Shown: positions 35,457 through 47,234 of the stretch, one piece after another
Layout of the letters: the number at the start of each line of letters is the position of its first letter
Position numbering within the stretch: position 1 is the stretch's first letter
From: Arsenophonus sp046530785
GTDB taxonomy: Bacteria > Pseudomonadota > Gammaproteobacteria > Enterobacterales > Enterobacteriaceae
Assembly: GCA_046530785.1 (NCBI GenBank)
Contig: JBHEQT010000002.1
Span: 1 to 64,000 of the forward strand
DNA length: 64,000 nt
Direction: 5' to 3'
Notes under the pieces: generated by a model
The model's input: the letters and a program-made list of their open reading frames with translations, nothing else
What the model was told of the DNA's origin: nothing
Database searches by the model: none
Program-made: the position numbers and the translations under genes

Positions 35457-36893
35457 ATGACGAGACGACTTAGAAGAACGAAAATTGTTACTACTCTTGG
35501 TCCAGCGACTGATCGTGATAATAATTTAGAAACAGTGATTAAAGCTGGTGCAAACGTTGTTCGTTTAAATTTTTCTCATGGTTCAGCAGAAGATCACTTA
35601 AAACGTGCAAAAAAAGTACGTGAACTTGCAAAATTATTAAAACAACAAGTTGCTATTCTTGGTGATTTACAAGGACCTAAAATTCGTATTTCAACATTTA
35701 AAGAAGGAAAAATTTTTCTTCATATTGGTGATAAATTTATCTTAGATACCAATTTAAGCGAAGGAAATCAAAAAAAAGTAGGAATTGATTATCAAGGTTT
35801 AATCAATGATGTGGTATCAGGAGATATTTTATTACTTGATGATGGGAGAATTCAATTAAAAGTACTTATGGTAAAAGATCATCAAATTCTAACAGAGGTG
35901 ACTGTTGGTGGACAACTATTAAACAAAAAAGGGATCAATAAACTTGGTGGTGGTCTATCTGCAGAAGCATTAACAGAAAAAGATAAAGTTGATATTTTAA
36001 TTGCAGCTAAGATCGATGTTGATTATTTAGCAGTTTCTTTTCCTCGCTCAGCTGAAGATCTAAATTATGCCCGTTATCTAGCTCGTAAAGCTGGTTGTGA
36101 TTGTCAAATTGTTGCTAAAATAGAGCGAGCTGAAGCGGTTGCTAATGATAAAATTATTGACGAAATTATTTTCGCATCAGATGTGGTTATGGTTGCTCGC
36201 GGTGATCTTGGCGTTGAGATCGGCGATCCGGAACTGGTTGCGGTACAAAAAAAATTGATACGTAGAGCACGAGAATTAAACCGTATCGCTATCACTGCCA
36301 CTCAAATGATGGAATCTATGATTAATAATCCGACGCCAACTAGGGCTGAAGTGATGGATGTTGCTAATGCTGTTCTAGATGGAACTGATGCCGTCATGTT
36401 ATCTGCTGAAACAGCCACAGGAAAATACCCGGTTGAAACTGTAGAATCGATGGCTCAGGTTTGTCTTGGAGCAGAAAAAATGTCTGGTATCAATATTAAA
36501 AAACAGCACTTTTCTGATATATTTAATAGCATTGAAGAAGCAATTGCTATGTCAGCTATCTATGCAACAAATTATCTAAAAGGGGTTAAAGCAATTATTA
36601 CTATGACAGAATCGGGTAGAACTGCTTGTATGATATCTCGGATTAGTTCAGGTATACCGATATTTTCTATCTCTTATCATGAAAAAACATTAAATCAGTG
36701 TGCACTTTATCGCGGCGTAACTCCTATTTATTGTAATAAGGAGACTAACACGATTAACGCCGTTAAAAACGCTATTCAATGCCTTCTGAAAAAAAAATAT
36801 ATTGAATTTGGTGATTTAGTATTAGTTACACAAGGTGATCAAATGGGTAAAATTGGTAGCACTAATACTTGTCGAATATTAAAAGTAGAATAA
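35457..36893 (+). CDS. pykA: Pyruvate kinase II
   Basis: Converts phosphoenolpyruvate and ADP to pyruvate and ATP, the last step of glycolysis. 478 residues against 480 in E. coli PykA, and the position next to zwf identifies the A isozyme. Seen: N-terminal KIVTTLGPATD, the ADP/PEP site VVRLNFSHGSAEDH, GDLQGPKIR, the catalytic lysine region IVAKIERAEAV (about 220-230), ARGDLGVEIG and ITATQMMESM. The C-terminal allosteric domain ends NTCRILKVE. GGAG precedes the ATG. An A9 tract at 36789-36797 lies in frame near the 3' end, a possible slippage site. No terminator is clear downstream. Confidence 0.97.
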   Translation: MTRRLRRTKIVTTLGPATDRDNNLETVIKAGANVVRLNFSHGSAEDHLKRAKKVRELAKLLKQQVAILGDLQGPKIRISTFKEGKIFLHIGDKFILDTNLSEGNQKKVGIDYQGLINDVVSGDILLLDDGRIQLKVLMVKDHQILTEVTVGGQLLNKKGINKLGGGLSAEALTEKDKVDILIAAKIDVDYLAVSFPRSAEDLNYARYLARKAGCDCQIVAKIERAEAVANDKIIDEIIFASDVVMVARGDLGVEIGDPELVAVQKKLIRRARELNRIAITATQMMESMINNPTPTRAEVMDVANAVLDGTDAVMLSAETATGKYPVETVESMAQVCLGAEKMSGINIKKQHFSDIFNSIEEAIAMSAIYATNYLKGVKAIITMTESGRTACMISRISSGIPIFSISYHEKTLNQCALYRGVTPIYCNKETNTINAVKNAIQCLLKKKYIEFGDLVLVTQGDQMGKIGSTNTCRILKVE

Positions 36894-39476
36894 TTTATAA
36901 ATGGAATATTTAACTCTATATGTTTAAATGGATATTTACTATAATAATTATTATTTTGTTACTTTAGTGATTATTTTTCTTTATATATTATATGTTTAAT
37001 TGAATATAAAAATTATAATGGTAAAATACTTAAATTAGTAAAAATTATTTTTTACTTACTGTATCTAGAGAAAAGGAATTTCTTTGAAATTATCATCCTA
37101 TTAAATGTTTTAAAGTACATTAAAACAATTTTAGTTATTTTATTGAATATTAACTTAATAGTAAAATAAATCAGAATTTTATTCTGATCTCATCTTCTAT
37201 AAAAAATTAAATAATAATGAGTAAAATATTGATAAAGTTAAATTAATTTAAACATTAAAGTATTAAAAATAACTCTTTATTAATAAATCCAATATTTAAA
37301 TCTTTATATTAAAAGGTACAATAGTATTTCTTAATGAAAATATAAAGAAAATAAAAATATATTCATTTGAGAAATTAAAATCAATTAATTGATTTTAATC
37401 AACTTAATTATATTAAAGATTAAATATAATGATTTTACGGTTAAAAAATTAGCGAAAAATTATTTTTAATTTTAATAGCATCATCTAAATAATTGTTATT
37501 TATTAAAAGTATAGTAGATTTAATTAAAGATAAAATTAATCATGGGAATTAAATACAATAATTTATTAAATAAACTATAAATACAATTTATTGATCATAA
37601 AATAATATGAAATAAAATAGAGAAATTTTATATATTTTGTACTAGATATAAAGGAATTTCCTTTTAAATAAAGATTTAAAACGTTAACATTATTTAATTG
37701 ATTAAATACTTATTTGAATTTTTTAAATAAATATATAGTTAAACTATTAATTTATTAATTGTTATAAATATAAACCTTTCATCTTTAAAAAGATTTTGCT
37801 AAATATTTAACTAATAGATAAAAATATAAAATGTTTCTATTCAGCTTCTTGAAGGGAGCTTCCCATCTTTAAACATTATTAATGGATAAGAATTTTTAAT
37901 AAATTCTCTATTAATTTCAATTAATTATCTAGTTAATATCCCATGATATTATCTTTTTGATAAAAGATAATATCTTTTATTAGTAAGTTATTTTGTACAA
38001 ATAAATATTATCTTTTAAAATTTTATAATTAAAATCATTAACTGTTATATAATTCATAAGTAATTTATTTACTTTTATATTTAATACTTTAATAAAAATT
38101 AAAATTCTTTTCAAGAAAAATTTATATTAAATAATAAAGTTATCAACTTAACTAAGAGCAATTTTTAATATTATTTAACAATATTATATTATTTTAATAA
38201 AAATTGAATCTTTATTCAGATAAAAATTTTTAGATTAAAGATTTTTATAAAAAATATTATTTTATTTTTAAATAAATATTTAAGATTATAAGTTTAATAA
38301 AACTAATTTGATTAAATAAATAAAGATCTTTTATCTTTTATAAAAAATAAAATCATAAAGAAATAAAGCTTCTATTTTCATATCATTATGAATTTTAATA
38401 ATTTTAATATCTAGATATATTATAAAAAATATGATTTAACTAAGGTATCCCTCCCAATTCCTTTTTTATATTCTAGAATATATAGTGATTAGTTCTGTTC
38501 CAGGAAATATCTTCTAATAATTCAAAGAATACAAAATATGTAATTTTGATTAGTTTTATGACTGTAAATCAGAAATAACGTTTACAATCTCTCCTTTTCT
38601 TTACATATATTCATTAATTGTTGAACTTTCCTTTAGATTTTCTCTATAACTTGAAAATAATTAACAAACTCACTATTGCTTCATCCTGATCTTGATCAAG
38701 GTAAGAAAGACAAAATAATTTTTTTTAAAAATAGAAAATAAACGAGTTTAATAATCCTCATTTTAAACATGTAAAGGATTATCAAAAGATAATACTAACT
38801 TTATTATATAAATACTTAGGAAGTAGAAGATCTTTTATATTATGAATACATATATTTTTTATTATATTAACTTTTAGACGTAAATAATATGATTGGAATA
38901 TTATAATTATAATTATAATCATAAGGAAGTGGCATAAAATAATATTACGTTATTATTTTTTAATTACTCACTAATTTACTTACTATGCTAATGAAGTTCA
39001 AATTGTAGTTTTATTCTATACTTGAAAAGTAATTCAAATAATATAATAAAATATTAAATTGGCTATGGAGAATATTTATTAATATATTTTTCTTTTGATT
39101 TTCTCTGAATTTAGAAAAATAATAGAAAATTAATTTTTCCCTATCTGAAAAACCTTTTTAATTTATCAAGCAATATATTATTTTCCAGTAATACATCTCG
39201 TAACTTGATAGAGAATAGGTTAAATTAAATAATAAAAACAGAATATAGTTAAATACCTTACATTTTTGAATGTAGGTAAATACTATGAAAAGGTTCAGAA
39301 ACATAAACAACTTTAATATCTAAATCTTATTCTTTTATTTATTACTACACTCAAATTTAACTTATAAAAATTTAAAGCATTAAATGCATTCATATATAAA
39401 ATATATGATTTATAGAAATATAACTATAAAACTAAAAAATATTTTTTTAATCGACTAATAATCGATAAAAATCATA
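36894..39476. other. Desert between pykA and mepM (lpxM position)
   Basis: 2.58 kb. In E. coli lpxM, the lipid A myristoyltransferase, lies here on the minus strand. I found no readable remnant, which suggests complete erosion. Landmarks are a 26-bp perfect palindrome (37374-37399), a CTTGATCAAG palindrome near 38691, a CCCTCCC island at about 38449, and an imperfect hairpin TACCTTACATT/AATGTAGGTA at about 39254-39279 beyond the mepM stop. Confidence 0.6.
37374..37399. repeat. 26-bp perfect palindrome
   Basis: Exact two-fold symmetric sequence with arms 37374-37386 and 37387-37399 (core TCAATTAATTGA), about 480 nt beyond pykA. No spacer, so it resembles an operator or a cruciform-prone site more than a terminator. 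Nearly all A/T, so chance is more likely than for the GC-bearing ones. Confidence 0.35.
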
Positions 39477-40832
39477 TTAATTGATTGCCAGTTTTAATTT
39501 ATTTTCTTTAACTGACGCAAGAAATAGTTTACGATCTTCACCTCTTAATTCCTCTGAGTGAGGTAAATTAGCAGTTAATGGGTTAACTGCAAGCTGATTA
39601 AACCATAATTCATAATGTAAATGAGGTCCGGTAGTACGTCCACTATTACCCGATAACGCAATACATTCACCTTTTTTTACTTTCTCTCCTGGTTTAACTA
39701 AAAATTTATATAAGTGCATATAACGAGTCGTATATTGACGACCATGTCGAAGAGCAATAAAATTACCGGCTACTCTGCTATATTTCGTTACAATGACTTC
39801 ACCATCACCAGCTGCTAGTATCGGAGTTCCTATAGGCATAGAAAAATCCACTCCATAATGAGGAGAAAGTCGTCTTGTTACTGGATTTATACGACGTAAG
39901 TTAAAAAAAGAAGAAACTCTAAACGTTTTGTTTGTAGGATAACGTAAGAAACCACGTTCTAAACCATTAGCTTCACTATCATAATAGCGGTTATTTTTAG
40001 CTCGAAATGCATAATAATTTTTACCATCAGTTAATAAATGAACACATAATAAGCGACTTTGTTCGTTTTTACCATCAAGTGTTTCACGACTTAATAAAAC
40101 CGAAAATTTATCTCCAAATTTTAATTTTCGAAAATCAATCTGCCATTGTAGTGCTTTAGAGACTTCACGTGCTTCATTATATGTTAATCCTGCATTAAGT
40201 GCACTAGAGATAAAATTATCATTTATTTTATTTTGTATGATTTTATCAGTCCAAACTCCTTGACGAGTTTGTTTTTGTTCATTAAAAATACTGGAATTAT
40301 AATGACGAGTATAGATGCGTGTTTCACGTTGTGAAACATTCCATATTAATCTTTGTAATTTTCCATCTTTATTCAATTTCCAGCTTAATATTTGCCCTAT
40401 TTGTAAATTACGTAAAAGTCGATATTGACTAGAAAGTGTCACAACATCTCCAGTATCTAAACCATACTGAGTTAAAATACTAGAGAGATTATCACCATTT
40501 GAAATAATATATTCATTTGGTGTGTCAGCTCCTTTTTCATCAGTTACTCCCTCATCTGGTAATTTTTCAGTACTGTCGATGACAGTATCATCAATATCTG
40601 AATTATTTACCTGAATGGTATCTGTTTTACTATTATCTTTACTACTAAAAATAGTACCTGATTTTATGGGTAATTCTTGTAACGTGCTTTTATCTTTATA
40701 ATCTTGTTGAATAATAACAGGTCTCCAAATTGCGATAGCCAATGTTATTATAGTTAATGTGCCTAGCATAATTTTATGCGTTTTAGGCAAATTGTCATAT
40801 ACCTGAAAGATAGTTTTTGGTATCTGCTGCAC
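39477..40832 (-). CDS. mepM: Murein DD-endopeptidase MepM
   Basis: Inner-membrane-anchored M23 (LytM) zinc peptidase that cleaves D-Ala-mDAP cross-links so new strands can be inserted. 451 residues (E. coli 440). The product has an N-terminal transmembrane segment (about 21-40), a low-complexity linker, LysM (about 105-150, YIISNGDNLSSILTQYGL), then the M23 domain (about 320-420). Metal ligands H325 and D329 (SPHYGVDF) and catalytic H404/H406 (GPHLHYELW) are present. The frame begins with GTG at 40832, giving QQIPKTIFQ like E. coli QQIARSVAL. It starts three bases after the znuA stop, with AGAAGG inside the end of znuA, so the two are probably translationally coupled. Confidence 0.96.
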   Translation of the reverse strand: MQQIPKTIFQVYDNLPKTHKIMLGTLTIITLAIAIWRPVIIQQDYKDKSTLQELPIKSGTIFSSKDNSKTDTIQVNNSDIDDTVIDSTEKLPDEGVTDEKGADTPNEYIISNGDNLSSILTQYGLDTGDVVTLSSQYRLLRNLQIGQILSWKLNKDGKLQRLIWNVSQRETRIYTRHYNSSIFNEQKQTRQGVWTDKIIQNKINDNFISSALNAGLTYNEAREVSKALQWQIDFRKLKFGDKFSVLLSRETLDGKNEQSRLLCVHLLTDGKNYYAFRAKNNRYYDSEANGLERGFLRYPTNKTFRVSSFFNLRRINPVTRRLSPHYGVDFSMPIGTPILAAGDGEVIVTKYSRVAGNFIALRHGRQYTTRYMHLYKFLVKPGEKVKKGECIALSGNSGRTTGPHLHYELWFNQLAVNPLTANLPHSEELRGEDRKLFLASVKENKLKLAIN

Positions 40833-40835
40833 GTA

Positions 40836-41837
40836 TTAATTCCTTCTATTTTTATCCAGGCAGCTCTTAAATTGATTAGATAATACTGTTAAAAATTCCA
40901 GATAGCTATTCTTACTTAATCTAATATTACTTCCTAATGGATCTAATATACCCATTTGAACATTTTTATTTTTTATAACACCTGGTCTGAATTGTGATTC
41001 AAAAAAAATACAAACTGCCTTTTTTTGATCTAATATCTTTTTTATTTGATATAATCTTTTAGCGCCAGGATGAATAATAGGATTAATAGTAAAATAACCT
41101 AATGAGGTTAAATGATAGTGTTTCTCAAAATAAATATATGCATCATGAAAAACAAAATATTGCTTATTTCCAATCGATTGGAGAATCTTAGCAATATTTT
41201 TATCAGTTTTCATTAATTCATTGACGAAATTACGAAGATTTATATCCAATTGTTTTTTATGATTAGGATATAAAGCTAATAATTGATTGTGAATAATATT
41301 AGCCGCAATACGTGCAATATCTGGTGATAGCCAGATATGCATATTATATTTAGAATATGCATGATGATTATGATTAAGATCATCATGACGGTAATAAGAG
41401 ATTTTATTTTTTATCAATAAACTATCATTCCTATTTTTCAATAAGAGAGCTTTTACAGCTGGAACTTCGATTAATGTGATCCGTTTTTGAGTAGGTAACT
41501 GTGTTAATGGTTTTTCTAAAAAAGTTTCCATATATGATCCAACCCAAATAAAAAGATCGGCATCTTTTATCTTTTTTAAATCGGAAGGTTTTAAAGAATA
41601 ATCATGTGGTGAAACATTATTAGGTATTAATATTTGTACATCAGTAACACCATCAGTAATAGCTGCAGCAATAAAACTTAACGGACGAATTGAAGTAACA
41701 ACATCAGCATGAGTAATAGATAAAAAACTAACTAATATTCCAATAAGAATTCCTTTTTTTTTATAATTTTTTGAATAATTTTTATATTTTAATAACATTA
41801 AGATAATTCTCATAGAATAATTTTTACTTACTGTCAT
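40836..41837 (-). CDS. znuA: Zinc-binding periplasmic protein ZnuA
   Basis: Captures Zn2+ in the periplasm and hands it to ZnuBC. 333 residues in the longest frame. Later methionines (M9, M14) are also possible starts because the only GGAGG is about 20 bases from the first ATG. A signal peptide is visible (KKKGILIGILVSFLSITHA, cut near 44). Zinc-ligand histidines are H78 (NVSPHDYS), H167 (MHIWLSP) and H231 (VFHDAY). The His-rich loop is shrunken (HDDLNHNHH, 151-159). The glutamate preceding the first histidine in E. coli (SEHDYS) is proline here. C276 and C326 fit the conserved disulphide. Divergent from znuC by 39 bp; no convincing Zur box seen between them. Confidence 0.95.
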   Translation of the reverse strand: MTVSKNYSMRIILMLLKYKNYSKNYKKKGILIGILVSFLSITHADVVTSIRPLSFIAAAITDGVTDVQILIPNNVSPHDYSLKPSDLKKIKDADLFIWVGSYMETFLEKPLTQLPTQKRITLIEVPAVKALLLKNRNDSLLIKNKISYYRHDDLNHNHHAYSKYNMHIWLSPDIARIAANIIHNQLLALYPNHKKQLDINLRNFVNELMKTDKNIAKILQSIGNKQYFVFHDAYIYFEKHYHLTSLGYFTINPIIHPGAKRLYQIKKILDQKKAVCIFFESQFRPGVIKNKNVQMGILDPLGSNIRLSKNSYLEFLTVLSNQFKSCLDKNRRN

Positions 41838-41876
41838 AATATAAATTCTTTAACTATCCTCCAAGAATTATTTACT

Positions 41877-42599
41877 ATGCAAACTTTACTAAGCTTAAAA
41901 AATATTGCTGTTAGTTTTGGTTTACAACAAATTATAAAAAATATCTCTTTTGATTTACATGCTGGAGAAATATTAACTATATTAGGACCAAATGGTGCTG
42001 GTAAATCAACATTAGCTAAAATAGTCCTTGGGTTAATTTCTCCAAGTCAAGGAGAAATAATTTATCAAGGAAAATTAGACATCGGTTATGTACCACAAAA
42101 ATTACCATTAGATATAACAATTCCTTTGACAGTTAAACGTTTTATGAAATTAAAATTTAATGTAAAAAACACTAATATTATTTCTGCTTTAATGTGTGTT
42201 GGTGCAAATCATCTTATGGAACAACAAATGCAAAAATTGTCAGGTGGTGAAATTCAACGTATTTTACTTGCTCGGGCATTACTTAATCAACCACAGTTAC
42301 TTGTTTTAGATGAACCTGCACAAGGTGTAGATATGAATGGTCAAGTCGCTTTATATAATTTGATTAACGATATTCGCACTGAATTAAATTGCGCTGTTGT
42401 TATGATCTCACATGATCTTCATTTAGTAATGGCAAAAACTGATAAAGTACTTTGTATTAATAAACAAATATGCTGTTCTGGTCGACCTGAAGATGTGGCT
42501 TCAAATCCAGAATTTATTTCCATGTTCAATTATCGTGGAATGGAACAGATAGGTATCTATCGTCATTATCATAATAATTATCAATATGAATTTAAATAA
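41877..42599 (+). CDS. znuC: Zinc ABC transporter ATP-binding protein ZnuC
   Basis: Cytoplasmic ATPase of the ZnuABC importer. 240 residues, slightly shorter than the E. coli 251. Walker A GPNGAGKS (37-44), Q-loop region GYVPQKLPL, ABC signature LSGGEIQR (121-128), Walker B LLVLDEP (141-147) and H-loop MISHDLH (H179) are all intact, so the protein should be active. It starts 39 bp from the divergent znuA and is followed 38 bp later by znuB in one plus-strand unit. The ribosome-binding site before the ATG is weak (AAGAA). Confidence 0.96.
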   Translation: MQTLLSLKNIAVSFGLQQIIKNISFDLHAGEILTILGPNGAGKSTLAKIVLGLISPSQGEIIYQGKLDIGYVPQKLPLDITIPLTVKRFMKLKFNVKNTNIISALMCVGANHLMEQQMQKLSGGEIQRILLARALLNQPQLLVLDEPAQGVDMNGQVALYNLINDIRTELNCAVVMISHDLHLVMAKTDKVLCINKQICCSGRPEDVASNPEFISMFNYRGMEQIGIYRHYHNNYQYEFK

Positions 42600-42637
42600 T
42601 TTTATTGATTATTATAAGTCTATAGGGAATTGTAATC

Positions 42638-43423
42638 ATGCTAGAACTATTACTACCTAGCTGGTTAGCTGGTGTGTTATTAACTATTGCTACAGGACCT
42701 CTAGGTTCTTTCATTGTCTGGCGTCGCATGTCATATTTTGGTGATACTCTTGCACATTCTTCATTACTTGGGATCGCTTTTGGTTTATTGCTTAATATTA
42801 ATTTATTTTATTCTATTATTGCTTGCACACTTATTTTTGGAGTTTTATTAGCTTGGCTAGAAAAAAGTCCGCAACTTTCGATCGATACTCTATTAGGTAT
42901 AATGGCACATACTTCCCTATCCACTGGATTAGTGGTTGTTAGTTTAATGAATAATGTTCGTATTGATTTGATAGGTTATTTATTTGGTGATCTTTTATCG
43001 GTAACAATTGAAGATATTTTTTTAATTTTGATAGGAGTTTCAATTGTTTGCTCAATTATTATCTGGCAATGGAATAGTTTACTTTCAATAACAATTAATC
43101 AGGATTTAGCTTTTGTTGATGGTGTAAAAATACAGCGTATTAAAGTTCTATTAATGTTAATTACTGCTATTATTATAGGTATTGGTATGAAGTTCGTGGG
43201 TGCTTTAATGATTACATCATTATTAATTATTCCTTCCGCTACTGCTAGGAGATTTGCTAAAACACCAGAAGAAATGGCAATAGCCGCTATTATTGTTGGT
43301 ATTTTTAGCGTGACTGGTGGACTTTCTTTGTCTGTCTATTATGACACTCCAGCAGGACCTTCGGTTGTGATTTGTGCAAGTGCTTTATTTGTATTAAATT
43401 TGCTTTTTAAAGTAAAAAGTTAA
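42638..43423 (+). CDS. znuB: Zinc ABC transporter permease ZnuB
   Basis: Membrane channel of the zinc importer, ABC-3 permease family. The 261 residues match E. coli. The hydrophobic profile shows about seven to eight helices. Family segments GPLGSFIVWRRMSYFGDTLA and HSSLLGIAFG near the N-terminus contain the loop that contacts ZnuC. GALMITSLLIIPSATARR is in the second half, and the end reads GLSLSVYYDTPAGPSVV. AGGG lies upstream of the ATG. It completes the znuCB unit, which ends at a hairpin (43479-43495). Confidence 0.96.
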   Translation: MLELLLPSWLAGVLLTIATGPLGSFIVWRRMSYFGDTLAHSSLLGIAFGLLLNINLFYSIIACTLIFGVLLAWLEKSPQLSIDTLLGIMAHTSLSTGLVVVSLMNNVRIDLIGYLFGDLLSVTIEDIFLILIGVSIVCSIIIWQWNSLLSITINQDLAFVDGVKIQRIKVLLMLITAIIIGIGMKFVGALMITSLLIIPSATARRFAKTPEEMAIAAIIVGIFSVTGGLSLSVYYDTPAGPSVVICASALFVLNLLFKVKS

Positions 43424-43478
43424 TATAATTAATTAATGATTTTTCTTAAAAATATATCTTCATTATAAATTAATAAGA

Positions 43479-43510
43479 TCACTAATTTTTAGTGAATTCT
43501 TTATTTTATT
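43479..43510 (+). terminator. Probable znuCB terminator
   Basis: TCACTAA and TTAGTGA form a perfect 7-bp stem around TTT, followed by ATTCTTTATTTTATT, 56 nt after the znuB stop. Confidence 0.6.
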
Positions 43511-44090
43511 AAAAATATTAAAATAATAACCAATACGAAGTATCTAAATGCTTAATTTAATGTCCTTTAAATTAGAATATTCAAAATATAATTTTATTTT
43601 CCTAAGAAAGATAAATTGTTAATTTTACTCAATTTTTGGAAATATCTTTTCCGATTAATCTATAAATATTAATTATTTATATTAAAAAGATAAATTAGAA
43701 AATTTTAATAAAAATAAAGACATTATCTTTATCATCAATAAAGATGTAATATTGTTTTTGTTTTTAACAATCTTTTGTTGATTTTAATACATTAAAATGT
43801 AAACTTTTTATTTAATTATCAATTTATGATGATAGTTAATATTAACATCATTTGATTTTATATATATTTTAATACTAGATTTTTCTTTATTATATTTTAT
43901 AATCATTTAATAAATATTATTATAAAATAATACGAACTATATTAGAAAATTAATATTTTTATTTAGCTGTATTTATTTTATTAAATTAAATTACTATTTA
44001 AATAAAAATTTAATATTTGAATGTAAGATTACTTTCTAAAATTCATTTTTGATAATATAAATTATCTTATAATGAAATTAAAAATTCAAA

Positions 44091-44134
44091 TATAAGTATC
44101 TATAATTTAATTCATTAAATTATAGATACTTATA
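44091..44134. repeat. Perfect 21-bp hairpin, longest inverted repeat seen
   Basis: Arms 44091-44111 and 44114-44134 are exact reverse complements separated by two bases. The arms carry AAGTATCTATA, not simple AT repeats. It is about 670 nt beyond znuB with no gene nearby. It could be a transcription terminator of a lost gene, a fold-back repeat, or a very recent fold-back duplication. Confidence 0.6.
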
Positions 44135-47100
44135 AATTAAAAGAGCTATCGTAAAAATAAATCTAAATCAAAATATTAATTTTTGAGTAGTAATAAAATA
44201 TTTAAAAATTATAATTCAATAGAGGAGTTTTTGATTAACATTTAATAGGGAAGTGTTTTAATGAATAAAATATCAAAATTTCTCTAATAAGTAATGTTCT
44301 GTTCATCTAATGGTTGAAATAATTAAAACTCTACTATCAACTATTTTCATCAGGTGAACATACATGATAGAGATAATGGTCTTTAATAATTTTATTCGAT
44401 TATATTTTAACAGAGAGACTTATTTAAAATAATTTATGTTAACTAATGATAAAATTAATCTTTAATTATTTAAAATTAATTAATTAATTTTAAATTAATA
44501 CAAATATTTCTAGTAAATTACTAGTAATAAAAATTTTATTAAATTTATAATATAATTTACCTTTAATACTTTATAAAAGTTAATAACTATAATAAAATAT
44601 AGATGAATTATTATTAAAAATAAATAATATAAATTAATATAACTTAATTATTAAGTATTTCTCTCTAATATTAATTTTTAATTATTAGATACTGAATCTC
44701 ACTAAAATTTAGTATTTAAATTACTATCTTTAAAAGATAGTAATCTCGTTAAGATATAACGATATTGATTAATAAATTAATTATCTAAATATATTTCTAA
44801 TGAAATGTTATAACTTATTTTTAATCTACTCAAAAATAAGTTTATTTTATTTCTATTAAATAAAACATTAAAATAATTATTAAATAATTTTTTAATTAAT
44901 ATCTGTATTAATTGTTATTGACTAATAGTATTTCTGATGGGATATGATTAATTTTTATTCGATTTTAGAGAAGTATTCTGAATTAATCTTTATTAAGAAA
45001 GAAAATATTTAAGAAGAAGTTTTATTTTCTTTTTATCAATTAAAAAACATTTATCTAATCTTATTCCCTATCTATATATAAATTTATTTTAAAAATATGT
45101 TAACACAACTCAACGAACAAGATAGTTTAAAATGTTTTTTAGTTAACATTAAGCAATATTTAATACTTCTTGAAAGTATAGCTTAATATATTATACTATT
45201 AATATTTGATATTAACATGATCTTTAGTTACATAATCCTCTTATTATCTGAACTAATAATTAGTTATTTGTGATGTTCTATATGAACAGATTTATAATTT
45301 TATTTATTGACTTTATTAAATATTTTAACACTATAAATAAAAAGTATAGAAAAAATTATTTTAATTAATAAAATTATAAAATTATAAATTATAAAACTTT
45401 CTAATTTTATAATTTCTTTAAAGAAATTTAAATGAACTTTTTTTGGTTTTATATCCATCTACGAAAGATAAAATAAAATAGAATGATTATATTATAATGA
45501 AAATAGTACTTCCTTTTCATTATTTATAACATCTAATAGTAATTTTATTTTTAAGTTAAAGGATCTTTTTACAAAAAATAAATGGTGAATTTCATTTAAT
45601 AAATAAGATTTATCACTTTTATTTTAAAATTAGTTGATATTTTATCCTATTTTAATAATTTAACTAAAACTAATGCATAGATTGGATTTCAATTTATTTT
45701 TTATAACAATTTCCCTATATCTCAAGTAATAATTATAATTCAAGATTATATCTAAAAATTGGAAAATAATCAAGAACTTCATTTTGTAAGTTTATTACTA
45801 AATAAAGATTCTAATCTGTTCGTGGTATACATAAAAATCTACTAGGACTAGTATTCATTAAGTATTTTTAGAAATACTAATTTAATTAGTAACATTTTTT
45901 CAAGTAAATTTTTAACAGAAACTAAATAATTATATGAAATAAATATATTTATTATTTAGTTAATCATTTGTAATATAAATCATAATGTTTTTCGGTTAGT
46001 AACGATCATATTAAAAATCTCCTGGTATTCATACAAATTGAAAACTTTAATTTTATAATTAAAAAATTAAACTAGGAAATTCCTTTATTTCAAATATAAT
46101 TAGCTATTTATTTAATGATAATTTTGCTAAATAGATTTTAATTATTATTTAAATAGATATATTCCGTAATATTAATTCTTTTAAAAATCTATTATGTTTA
46201 ATAACTATTTCGTTCAACTTTCTTCTTAGAAAAAAGAAATTTATTTTTTTTAAATAAAATTTAATAGTGATAAATTTATTCCAATAAAAATATATTTTAT
46301 TATAAAATTATGAATTTTTATTTATTTTAGTTTATGGAAAATTATTTTTATAAACCACAAAAAAATGAATCCTAAAATTAAAATTTAGATAGATCTTTAT
46401 CCTATCTTTAATAGAAACCAAATCGGTTTTTAAGATTACTGGGATATCTTTTAAACAATAATTCTTTTGATTTTAATAATACTTTTTATATATAGAATAA
46501 TATGATTTCCATATAAAATAAATTGGTAAAGATTATAAGATTATTGAAGTTCCTTTCATCTCTTGCAAAAAAATCTAATTTTTCTTTGTTTTATTTTAAT
46601 CTATAAAACATTAGAAACTTTCTGTGGATAAAAGATGAACAATTACAATTAAAAAGAAAACTGTAATATTTTATTAAATTAAAATTTTTAGAATATTTCT
46701 GATATATTGTCCGATCATTTTTCCTTCTCTTGATATCTTTTACCATGTTCGTTTTATTTTTTATTGTAAAATATACAAATTTACTATTTTCTTTCTAGTG
46801 TAGAAATTTTTTATTGAAGATAATAATTTATCAATCTATATAAATCTCTCTTACTCATAAATTTTTTTTATTTTCACAAAATGCACTTTTCAATCAATAA
46901 AAGATTTTCTTTAAAAAAGAACTGACACTTATTCTCTATAATTAACGAGTATATTCATATTCAACAATACTTAAATTTATTTTTTATGAATTTTAAATAA
47001 ACTAATTAGAATTTGAATTTAGTATTTCTAATTATTTTCTTTAAAAAGAAAATAGCAACTGATTATTTTTATTACTTATATGAGATATAGGCATTATAAA

Positions 47101-47234
47101 AAGATAAATATAAGAAAAAGATATATACTATACTTGATTAAATTTTTGTCTTTAGTTATATAAAGTTAAAAACAACTTAATTTTAATTAAATCTTTTTCT
47201 AATGTTAGCAAGGTATTAATTGAAAAATAAAATA

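Noticed and set aside
41838..41876. Possible Zur operator between znuA and znuC
   Set aside because: Only a vague ATAATAT core; no symmetric match to the enterobacterial Zur site.
46623..46631. TGTGGATAA, a perfect DnaA-box complement
   Set aside because: Only one copy, no cluster, no dnaA/dnaN/gidA neighbours; a single 9-mer of this composition is expected by chance in 64 kb.
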